NCBI GenBank assembly: GCA_910577835.1
Contig: CAJTOU010000010.1
Location: 16,110 to 80,109 of the forward strand
Source of the DNA: an uncultured Lachnospiraceae bacterium
GTDB taxonomy: Bacteria > Bacillota_A > Clostridia > Lachnospirales > Lachnospiraceae
DNA: 64,000 nt
Reading direction: 5' to 3'
Position 1 is the stretch's first letter; the number at the start of each line of letters is the position of its first letter. Of this stretch, positions 18,516 through 26,334 are shown one piece after another. The position numbers were made by a program, and so were the translations under genes. The notes below the pieces were generated by a model. The model made no database searches and was not told the origin of the DNA. It worked only from the letters and a program-made list of their open reading frames with translations.

Positions 18516-18574
18516 ATAATTAGTTTTATAACAGTTAGCAAACTAATTATATAGGCTTTACTGTGAAAAGTCAA
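18516..18574 (-). promoter_or_regulatory. Promoter with overlapping MarR operator
   Basis: Minus strand TTGACT (18569-18574), 17-bp spacer, TATAAT (18546-18551). An exact inverted repeat ataattagttt (18516-18526) and aaactaattat (18540-18550) covers the -10 box and transcription start. Binding there would block initiation. Confidence 0.85.
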
Positions 18575-18710
18575 TTGTTTTCATAATATATGCTTCAAAA
18601 GAGAAAATTTTGATTTCATGTATTATCATAAACTCAAAATTCTTGATTTCATATTTTGTGGAAGTATATATATAATGAGAAATTTACACAATCAATCTGA
18701 AAAATTAATT

Positions 18711-18758
18711 ATAAAAAAGGCCGCCACATTAAGAAATTTTATTCTTAATTTGACAGCC
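18711..18758 (-). terminator. Rho-independent terminator of the threonine cluster
   Basis: Minus strand arms of 16 bases (18743-18758 with 18719-18734), with G-U pairs and one mismatch, followed by a six-T run. It lies 12 bases after the stop of the apgM-type gene. Confidence 0.85.
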
Positions 18759-18770
18759 TTTTTTATAATC

Positions 18771-19973
18771 CTATTTCTCAAACAAATGCTCTATCAGCCT
18801 ATATCCTTCTTCCATATAAATTGCGCTTTCCTTCGCTTCCCTCTCATTGTAATTCCAGCTTTCTTCCCGCTTTTTTGTATTGTCATACAGCATATACGGC
18901 ACAGGGTCCGAAGCGTGTGTACGGATTCTGACAGGAGTCGGATGGTCCGGCAGAACCAATATACGAAAATCAATTCCCTTGTTTTCCAACTCCTCCGTCA
19001 CGTGTTTTACCACATTTTCATCAATATATTGAATTGCCTGCACTTTTTTCTCATAACTTCCCTGATGTCCCATCTCGTCAGGAGCTTCTATATGGACATA
19101 CACAAAATCAAAACCGTCTTCGGTCAGTGCTTTTACCGCAGCTTCCGCCTTGCCTTTATAGTTCGTATGAAGCCCTCCATTGGCATTTTCCACAGAAATA
19201 TTGGTCATTCCCGCACCGACGGCGATTCCCTTCAGCAAATCAACCGCCGAAATCATCGCTCCTTTCTTTCCTGTCTTTTCTTCAAACGAAGACAGCTCAG
19301 GTCTTGTTCCGGCTCCCCAGAACCATATAGAATTGGCCGGATTCAATCCCTTTTTGATTCTCTCTTTATTAATCGGATGCTCCGCTAAAATTTCATAGCT
19401 TTTCTTCTGCATTTCCCGCAGCACATTATCCTCCGGCAGATATTTTCCGATTACCTGACCCAGTATATCATGCGGCGGCGTAAGCGGCACCACTTCTCCC
19501 TTATCCCAAATCGTAAGATGTCTGTAACTAATGCCATCATAAAATTTATAAACCTCATTTTCCAGCTCCCGTCTGACAGCCTTCAATAAAACAGAGGCTT
19601 CTTCCGTACTGATTTCACCAGAGCTGTGGTCAATTATCGTTTTTTCCTCATAAGGCAGGTCATCTATTGATACTGTAACAATATTACAGCGCAGGGCAAT
19701 ATCTGTGGGCTTCATATCCACGCCGATACTGAGTGCTTCCAGCGGGGACCTCCCTGTATAATAAATCTTCGGGTCATATCCAAGTACTGAAAGATTCGCT
19801 GTGTCGCTTCCCGGCTTCATGCCCTGCGGAATGGTATGTACAAGCCCTATTTCCGACATTTTTGACAGTTTATCCATTGCAGGAGTGGAAGCATACTCCA
19901 TGGGAGTCTTTCCGCCTAATTCCGCAATTGGTTCATCTGCCATACCATCACCTAAAATAATCATATATTTCAT
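18771..19973 (-). CDS. Archaeal-type cofactor-independent phosphoglycerate mutase, likely homoserine kinase
   Basis: 400 residues, alkaline-phosphatase superfamily. Metal-binding segments include the N-terminal GDGMAD, the SDTANLSVLGYDP loop whose Ser-Asp would be modified or bind metal, and VYVHIEAPDEMGHQG with LVLPDHPTP near the end. In bacteria this subfamily commonly sits beside homoserine dehydrogenase and is annotated as a proposed alternative homoserine kinase (threonine synthesis); the direct neighbourhood with hom here supports that. No GHMP-type thrB is seen in the window. Gap to hom is 33 bases, so same operon. Fold certain, kinase role inferred. Confidence 0.85.
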   Translation of the reverse strand: MKYMIILGDGMADEPIAELGGKTPMEYASTPAMDKLSKMSEIGLVHTIPQGMKPGSDTANLSVLGYDPKIYYTGRSPLEALSIGVDMKPTDIALRCNIVTVSIDDLPYEEKTIIDHSSGEISTEEASVLLKAVRRELENEVYKFYDGISYRHLTIWDKGEVVPLTPPHDILGQVIGKYLPEDNVLREMQKKSYEILAEHPINKERIKKGLNPANSIWFWGAGTRPELSSFEEKTGKKGAMISAVDLLKGIAVGAGMTNISVENANGGLHTNYKGKAEAAVKALTEDGFDFVYVHIEAPDEMGHQGSYEKKVQAIQYIDENVVKHVTEELENKGIDFRILVLPDHPTPVRIRTHASDPVPYMLYDNTKKREESWNYNEREAKESAIYMEEGYRLIEHLFEK

Positions 19974-20006
19974 AAATTTATGCCTCTTACCTATTTTGAT
20001 TTATAT

Positions 20007-21221
20007 TTATTCCATCCGGATTCTTGTGATAATACCCTCTGTTGCCTCTGCCGCTTTTTCAAATTCCGCCTCAGACATTACCTGTGTCACAAATGCAAAT
20101 TCACCTGTAACTCCGTCTACACTGACAGGCTTCACATCACCAAAGTGGTCTGCTATTTCTTCCATTTTCATATCGGCACTTCCTGATATCCTGACAAAAA
20201 ACCTGCTCTTTGCATCTGCAATATCCGAAAGTTCCAGCTTTTTGCTGCTCCAAATCTGCATAATATGTGTATTTTTATGCTTTGCAGCATCTACCACATC
20301 TGACACCACTGCGCTGGCCGTCGGCAGCTTTCCTGCACCGCTTCCATAAAACATAACATCGCCAAGAACATTTCCCTTTACCAGAATGCCGTTTAACACG
20401 CCATTTACACTGTACAGAGGATTATTGTCATCAATCATAAACGGAGCTACCATTGCAAAAAATTTATCTCCTGCGCGTCTGCTTTTTCCAAATAATTTAA
20501 TCACTTTGCCAAGCTTTGCGGCATATTTAAAATCAATATCTGTAATCTTTGTGATTCCTTCTGTGTAAATATCCTCATAATCCACATGCTGCCCATAAGC
20601 AAGAGAAGTAAGAATCGCAATTTTACGGCAGGCATCATATCCTTCCACATCAGCCTCCGGATTTCTCTCCGCATATCCAAGCTCCTGCGCCTCTTTTAAA
20701 ACAGTGTCAAAGTCAAGACCTTCTTTGCTCATCTTTGTCATAATATAATTGGTCGTACCGTTTAATATGCCTGTGATTTCCATAATCTCATCCGCGGTCA
20801 GTGATTGGTTTAACGGCCGAATAATCGGAATACCACCGCCTACACTGGCTTCAAACAAAAAGTTTTTATTCATTTTTTCAGAAAGCTTTAAAAGCTCCGG
20901 CCCGTATTTTGCCACCAGTTCTTTATTAGAGGTACAATAACTCTTGCCATGCTCCAGAGAAGCCTTCGCAAAGGAATATGCCGGATTTGTGCCGCCCATC
21001 GCCTCTACAACAATATCCACTTCCTCATCATTTACAATGGTATCAAAATCATGCACCAGTATATTTTCAATTGGAGAATTCGGAAATTCTCTTAAATCAA
21101 GGACATACTTAATATTAATATCATCGCCAATCCGCTTTGCAATACTTTCTTTATTGGTTGTGATTACCTCCACAACACCAGAACCTACCGTACCGTATCC
21201 TAAAACAGCTATATTTATCAT
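20007..21221 (-). CDS. hom: Homoserine dehydrogenase with C-terminal ACT domain
   Basis: 404 residues. Reduces aspartate semialdehyde to homoserine on the way to threonine and methionine. N-terminal Rossmann segment VLGYGTVGSGVVEVI, substrate domain with ASVGGGIPIIRPL and GTTNYIMTKM, conserved NPEADVEGYDACRKIAIL, and a C-terminal ACT domain (about 325-404, FFVRISGSADMK) for threonine feedback. ATG 21221 lies directly after dispersed repeat copy B; the ribosome site there is weak (AGAAAG). Operon order is ACT protein, hom, apgM type. Confidence 0.95.
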   Translation of the reverse strand: MINIAVLGYGTVGSGVVEVITTNKESIAKRIGDDINIKYVLDLREFPNSPIENILVHDFDTIVNDEEVDIVVEAMGGTNPAYSFAKASLEHGKSYCTSNKELVAKYGPELLKLSEKMNKNFLFEASVGGGIPIIRPLNQSLTADEIMEITGILNGTTNYIMTKMSKEGLDFDTVLKEAQELGYAERNPEADVEGYDACRKIAILTSLAYGQHVDYEDIYTEGITKITDIDFKYAAKLGKVIKLFGKSRRAGDKFFAMVAPFMIDDNNPLYSVNGVLNGILVKGNVLGDVMFYGSGAGKLPTASAVVSDVVDAAKHKNTHIMQIWSSKKLELSDIADAKSRFFVRISGSADMKMEEIADHFGDVKPVSVDGVTGEFAFVTQVMSEAEFEKAAEATEGIITRIRME

Positions 21222-21239
21222 TTTCTGCTTTCTCTGCTG

Positions 21240-21383
21240 CTAAAAACATATACAAAACATATATACCAGATGATTTGCTACAATCTCACGATTTGTAGTT
21301 GCTGTTTCATCGTATATGCTTTTTAGCTTTTCCTTTCCTAAATTTTTATTTTTTCCCTTGGTTTCTGGGACTTGACCATTGAC
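21240..21383 (-). repeat. Dispersed 145-bp repeat, copy B, upstream of hom
   Basis: Matches copy A at 13824-13970. It fills the gap between the ACT-protein stop codon (21384-21386) and the hom ribosome site almost exactly. On the minus strand the reading frame of the upstream gene stays open after its stop codon through the repeat for 47 codons, ending in YMFCICF before a stop; copy A has this tail too but with an in-frame TGA. A promoter or riboswitch function was looked for and not found. Confidence 0.85.
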
Positions 21384-21830
21384 CTATTCCATCGCAAGTA
21401 TCTTTACATATTGTATGCCATTCTTTTGTTCAAGTTCCGTCATCATCAGTGACATATCCAAATGCGGCGGAATTTCCACACTTAAAGTCAAAGATGCCAC
21501 ACCGTTAATTGGAATAGTCTGATGAATAGTTAAAATATTTGCCGAATAACAGGCAATAATTTTCAATACCTGCGACAGCATTCCCGGCTGGTCATCCATT
21601 TGCAGCACAAAAGTAACCGTTCTGCCCTTTACATTTTCATGAAATGGAAAAATATCATCCTTATATTTATAAAAGGAACTCCTGCTAAGTCCCACTTTCT
21701 CCGCTGCTTCCTGAATCGTCATAACCTTTTCTGATTCTAAAAGACGTTTTGCCTCTATCACCTTCAGCAAAACCTCTGGCACAGCCTTCTGTTTTATCAG
21801 ATAATATTTTTGATTCTCTTTTTCTCCCAT
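21384..21830 (-). CDS. ACT-domain protein of the PheB/UPF0735 family
   Basis: 148 residues. N-terminal helix-turn-helix-like part (about 35-65, TIQEAAEKVGLSRSSFYKYKDDIF) followed by an ACT domain (about 70-147, FVLQMDDQPGMLSQVLKIIACYSANILTIHQTIPI). Such proteins bind an amino acid and often stand just upstream of hom in Firmicutes, as here, suggesting control of threonine or aromatic synthesis. The DNA-binding potential of the first part is plausible but unproved. Confidence 0.87.
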   Translation of the reverse strand: MGEKENQKYYLIKQKAVPEVLLKVIEAKRLLESEKVMTIQEAAEKVGLSRSSFYKYKDDIFPFHENVKGRTVTFVLQMDDQPGMLSQVLKIIACYSANILTIHQTIPINGVASLTLSVEIPPHLDMSLMMTELEQKNGIQYVKILAME

Positions 21831-21913
21831 GTTGCCTGCTCCACAAAACTTTCCTACTGCTTAATCACTTACTGCTTAATCATTTACCACTTAAACATTT
21901 GCCTTTTTCCTAT

Positions 21914-22369
21914 TTACTGCTTGACCATCTCATCAATCTTTTCCAATTCCTCATCAGAAAGAAGATAATCTACATTAATCAACACAATAAGGGTATCCTG
22001 GCTCTTAATTACCTTCTGAAAATACCTTGTATCATTGCTAATTACAATCGGTGGAACATTAAAAAGGTCCTTTACATCTACATCATGTATTTCTTTTACA
22101 CCGTCTACCTCCAGTGCTATCTTTGAGGTTTTTACCCTTACAATAATATACTGCCTCTCCTGACTGACTGACTGAGGCAGACCGAACTTTGCCCTGAGGT
22201 CATAAACGGGGATAATCTCTCCTCTTAAATTAATAATTCCCCTGATATAATTTACTGTATTGGGAACTCTTACTATCTGCTGTTCCTTTTCAATTCCCTG
22301 TACCAGATTAATGTCCACTCCATAATTTTCATTATCCAGTTTAAATACTACGGGCTTCATTTCCTCCAT
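21914..22369 (-). CDS. cheW: CheW chemotaxis adaptor
   Basis: 151 residues. Couples chemoreceptors to the CheA kinase. Typical strands: VVFKLDNENYGVDINLVQGIEK, then the conserved IRVPNTVNYIRGIINLRGEIIPVYDLRAKFGL block, which is the receptor-binding surface, then SKIALEVDGVKEI. No cheA, receptor or flagellar gene is present nearby, so this copy lies apart from a main chemotaxis cluster. It is preceded by AGGAG (22380s). Confidence 0.93.
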   Translation of the reverse strand: MEEMKPVVFKLDNENYGVDINLVQGIEKEQQIVRVPNTVNYIRGIINLRGEIIPVYDLRAKFGLPQSVSQERQYIIVRVKTSKIALEVDGVKEIHDVDVKDLFNVPPIVISNDTRYFQKVIKSQDTLIVLINVDYLLSDEELEKIDEMVKQ

Positions 22370-22414
22370 AATTTTCTCCTTTTACCGTAATCCTAGCACT
22401 TGATAATTTTCTGC

Positions 22415-23534
22415 CTAACTGTCCTGTCTGCCAGAATTTATAAACTTTAAATATGCATTGATAAATAAATCAATTCCTCCGTCCAGCACATTCTGAACAT
22501 TTCCTGTTTCTTCATTTGTCCGATGGTCCTTTACCATAGTATATGGCTGCAGTACATACGAACGTATCTGACTTCCCCATCCATTATCTGATACTTCCCC
22601 ACGTATGCCGGACATCTTTTCTTCGTTTTCCTTTTTCGCTTTTAAATAAAGCTGCGCCTTCAGCATTTTCATACACATATCCTTATTCTGAAACTGTGAG
22701 CGCTCATTCTGGCACTGCACTACGATTCCCGTAGGAAGATGCATAATACGTACTGCGGATGAGGTTTTATTAATATGCTGCCCACCTGCTCCGCTGGAAC
22801 GATAGGTATCAATTTTTAAATCATCTTCGTTAATCTCAATATCTATATCCTCATCAATATCCGGCATAACATCACAGGAAACAAACGAGGTCTGGCGCTT
22901 TCCTGCCGCATTAAACGGTGATATCCGCACAAGCCGGTGAACACCGCTTTCGCTTTTCAGATAACCATAGGCATTTTCGCCTTTGATTAAAACTGTAACT
23001 GATTTATATCCGGCCTCGTCGCCCTCCAGAAAATCAATTACCTCGCAGGTAAAGCCCTTCTTTTCAGCCCATCTTGTATACATACGGTAAAGCATGGAAG
23101 CCCAGTCACAGCTTTCTGTACCGCCGGCCCCTGCATGAAGAGTCAATATGGCATCATCTCTGTCATATTCTCCTGACAGCAGGGTAGTAATTCTGAGCTC
23201 CTCATAGGCACCAAGAAAGGCATCCACTGCCTCCTTTACCTCTGAAATCAGGGATTCATCCTGCTCCTCATATCCCATTTCCAACAAAGTGCGTGCGTCT
23301 TCATACAGATTTTGCAAATCATAAAAGCTCTGCTTTGTACTTTTGAGCGCATTTAATTCTCTTGTCTGATATCCTGCCTTGTCCGGATTGTCCCAAAAAT
23401 CCGGCTCCTCCATTTTTCTTGATAATTCATTAATCCTCATTTCCTTATTGTCGAGGTCAAAGTGAATCCCTCAGTTCTTCTAATGGGCCTTCATAGTTGT
23501 TTAAAGTAAATTTAAACTGGTCTAATTCTACCAC
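22415..23534 (-). CDS. prfB: Peptide chain release factor 2 with programmed +1 frameshift
   Basis: Made from two frames: complement of 23534-23460 then 23458-22415, 372 residues. GTG 23534 follows AGGAAGTG. Frame 0 gives MVELDQFK...LRDSL and stops at TGA (23459-23457); the shift site is CTT TGA C with the Shine-Dalgarno-like AGG a few bases before, so ribosomes slip by one base and continue DLDNKEMRINEL. Features: GGQ loop (SSGAGGQHINK) that triggers peptide release, and the SPF tripeptide (RISPFNAAG) that reads the stop codon UGA. Frame switching allows RF2 to control its own level. The later frame alone would miss the first 31 residues. Confidence 0.95.
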
Positions 23535-23585
23535 AAAATCACTTCCTTTTTTCTTAATATTTTTTACAGCTATTACATGATATAA

Positions 23586-26159
23586 TTACACTTTTCTCAT
23601 GCAACACTGTTTATATTTCTTGCCTGAACCGCACGGACACGGGTCGTTTGGATAAATTTTCTTTTCTTCTCTTTTTTTCGGGGCTCTCACTGCGGATTCA
23701 TCTTTATTTGTACCAGTTACCTTGGCTACCTGCTCTCTCTCTATTTTCTGCTGAATCTGAACATGCATAAGCGACTTCACAGTGTCTTCCATAATTCCCT
23801 GTTCCATATCTTCAAACATCTCAAATCCAGCAATCCGGTACTCGGAAACAGGGTCCCTCTGGCCCAGTGCACGCAGACCAATCCCCTGACGAAGCTGGTC
23901 CATATCATCAATATGGTCCATCCACTTGCGGTCAATTACTTTGAGCAGAATAATTCTTTCCACTTCTCTAATCTGTTCTGCCTCCGGAAATTCTGCTTCC
24001 TTTTCCTCATACTTATGAACGGACTCTTCCTTAATCTGCTGCTTGAGTTTCGCCACAGTCATTCCCTTTGCTTCCTCCTCATCAAACAGCACAGGCGCAA
24101 TCGGAATAACAGGAAGAAGAAGCTCGTTTAATTCCTTCATATTCCATTCTGTGGCCGGCTGGTCGTCAGTTGCCACCATATCCACTTTCTGTTCTACTAC
24201 ATCGGTAATCATTTTATAAATTACATCCCGCATATTTTCTCCATCCAACACACGGCGTCGTTCCTTATAAATAATCTCTCTCTGGTCATTGTTTACAGCA
24301 TCATAATCAAGAAGATTCTTTCGAATTCCATAGTTGTTATTCTCAATTTTCTTCTGTGCATTTTCTATCGCACTTGACAGCATTTTATGCTCAATTCTGT
24401 CATTTTCTCCGATACCGGTTGCGTTAAAGATGGCTATCATCTTTTCTGAGCCGAAGAGTCTCATAATATCATCTTCCAGTGAAATAAAGAAAATGGATTC
24501 ACCCGGGTCGCCCTGACGGCCGGAACGACCTCTTAACTGATTGTCAATACGTCTTGACTCATGACGTTCTGTACCGATAATTTTAAGACCGCCGGCTGCT
24601 CTTGCCTCATCATCAAGTTTAATATCCGTACCACGTCCTGCCATGTTTGTCGCAATTGTAACATTACCATGAATACCTGCTTCAGCGACAATCTCTGCCT
24701 CCATCTCATGATACTTTGCATTCAGTACCCTGTGTTTAATGCCTGCCTTTGTCAAAAGCTTGCTTAATTCCTCGGATGCCTCTATGGTAATCGTACCTAC
24801 AAGCACCGGCTGTCCCTTTTCCTGACTTGCCTTGATTTCTTCAACAACAGCATTGAGCTTGCCTTTTTTGCTCTTATATACCGCATCATCTCTGTCAATC
24901 CTTGCCACCGGCACATTTGTTGGTATGCTGACTACGTCCATACCGTAAATATTGCGGAATTCCTGTTCTTCGGTAATCGCCGTACCAGTCATTCCCGACT
25001 TCTTTTCATATTTATTAAAAAAGTTCTGGAAGGTAATCGTTGCAAGCGTTTTGCTTTCTCTCTTGATTTTTACATGCTCCTTTGCCTCAATTGCCTGATG
25101 AAGACCATCGGAAAAACGTCTGCCCGGCATAATACGTCCTGTAAATTCATCAACAATCAAAACCTCGCCGTCTTCATTTACCACATAGTCTTTATCCTTA
25201 AACATCAGATAATTTGCTTTCAACGCAAGGGACATATTGTGCTGAAGCTCAAGATTATCAGGGTCCGCGTAATTATCTACATGGAAATATTTTTCCACCT
25301 TCTCCACACCCTGCGCAGTCAGGTTTACAAATTTATCCTTTTCATTTACTACAAAATCTCCGGATTCCTCAAAGGATTCTCCCATCAGGACATCCATCTT
25401 GGTCATCTCGTGATATTCTCCCTGTGTCATCTGTCTTGCAAGAATATCACACATTTCATAAAGCTTTGTGGATTTTCCGCTCTGACCGGAAATAATCAGA
25501 GGGGTTCTCGCCTCATCAATCAGAACAGAGTCCACCTCATCAACAATCGCATAGTGAAGTCCACGCTGCACCATCTGCTCTTTATAAATAACCATATTGT
25601 CTCTCAGATAATCAAACCCAAGCTCATTGTTTGTAATATAGGTAATATCACAGTCGTAGGCTTCTTTTCTTTCCTTATTGTCCATGCTGTTTAAAATACA
25701 GCCGACTGTCAGTCCCAAAAATTTATGAACCTGTCCCATCCATTCCGCATCACGCTTTGCCAGATAGTCATTGACTGTTACAACATGTACGCCCTGACCA
25801 GCAAGGGCATTCAGGTACGCTGGAAGAAGACATGTCTGTGTTTTTCCTTCGCCGGTACGCATTTCTGCAATACGGCCTTGGTGAAGAATAATACCGCCCA
25901 TAAGCTGAACCCTGTAATGTTCTGTTTTTAAAACTCTTCGGGCGGCCTCTCTCACTACTGCATATGCCTCCGGCAGCAGGTCGTCTAAAGTTTCACCTTT
26001 TTTATAGCGCTCCTTAAACTCGGCTGTCTTATCATGGAGCTGCTCATCAGTCATCTCCATCATCTTATCCCTCATGGAGCAGATTTTATCTACAATCGGC
26101 GTAATACGCTTGATTTCTCTATCACTGTATGTACCAAATACTTTTGAAATTAATCCCAT
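23586..26159 (-). CDS. secA: Preprotein translocase ATPase SecA
   Basis: 857 residues from ATG 26159 (GGAGG seven bases upstream); the longer reading to 26225 lacks a ribosome site. Motor of Sec export. Walker A is MRTGEGKTQTCLLPAYLNAL; DEVDSVLIDEARTPLIISG is the Walker B/substrate region; later GTIT and GRGTDIKL motifs complete the two helicase lobes; the C-terminus carries a SEC-C zinc motif, CPCGSGKKYKQCC. Placed next to prfB, as in many Firmicutes. Its 5' leader holds a nested hairpin at the predicted RNA start (26196-26254). Confidence 0.97.
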   Translation of the reverse strand: MGLISKVFGTYSDREIKRITPIVDKICSMRDKMMEMTDEQLHDKTAEFKERYKKGETLDDLLPEAYAVVREAARRVLKTEHYRVQLMGGIILHQGRIAEMRTGEGKTQTCLLPAYLNALAGQGVHVVTVNDYLAKRDAEWMGQVHKFLGLTVGCILNSMDNKERKEAYDCDITYITNNELGFDYLRDNMVIYKEQMVQRGLHYAIVDEVDSVLIDEARTPLIISGQSGKSTKLYEMCDILARQMTQGEYHEMTKMDVLMGESFEESGDFVVNEKDKFVNLTAQGVEKVEKYFHVDNYADPDNLELQHNMSLALKANYLMFKDKDYVVNEDGEVLIVDEFTGRIMPGRRFSDGLHQAIEAKEHVKIKRESKTLATITFQNFFNKYEKKSGMTGTAITEEQEFRNIYGMDVVSIPTNVPVARIDRDDAVYKSKKGKLNAVVEEIKASQEKGQPVLVGTITIEASEELSKLLTKAGIKHRVLNAKYHEMEAEIVAEAGIHGNVTIATNMAGRGTDIKLDDEARAAGGLKIIGTERHESRRIDNQLRGRSGRQGDPGESIFFISLEDDIMRLFGSEKMIAIFNATGIGENDRIEHKMLSSAIENAQKKIENNNYGIRKNLLDYDAVNNDQREIIYKERRRVLDGENMRDVIYKMITDVVEQKVDMVATDDQPATEWNMKELNELLLPVIPIAPVLFDEEEAKGMTVAKLKQQIKEESVHKYEEKEAEFPEAEQIREVERIILLKVIDRKWMDHIDDMDQLRQGIGLRALGQRDPVSEYRIAGFEMFEDMEQGIMEDTVKSLMHVQIQQKIEREQVAKVTGTNKDESAVRAPKKREEKKIYPNDPCPCGSGKKYKQCCMRKV

Positions 26160-26195
26160 TTTAATCCTCCAACAATATGATTGACTAACAAAAAT

Positions 26196-26287
26196 AAACA
26201 TAATGCATTGCAGGTCATCAAACAAAGTCTGATGACATATAGGGCATTATGTTTATATATTTTACCACGTATCACGGGTTTATTCAA
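26196..26287 (-). promoter_or_regulatory. secA promoter and 5'-terminal nested hairpin
   Basis: Minus strand TTGAAT (26282-26287), 17-bp spacer, TAAAAT (26259-26264) with TGG extended -10. The predicted RNA begins at or just before an exact 11-bp inverted repeat (aaacataatgc 26196-26206 with gcattatgttt 26244-26254) which encloses a second exact hairpin (tcatca 26215-26220 with tgatga 26230-26235). Confidence 0.6.
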
Positions 26288-26334
26288 CTATATAATTTAA
26301 CGGATTTATAAACTTTTTGTGACTGAGTGTCCTG

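Noticed and set aside
18618..19388. 256-codon frame on the plus strand
   Set aside because: Antisense to the mutase-like gene and to its terminator; codon composition is that of an antisense shadow.
21240..21383. T-box or amino-acid riboswitch upstream of hom
   Set aside because: No GGTGG-type antiterminator bulge, no terminator, and the same sequence precedes an unrelated gene at 13.8 kb.
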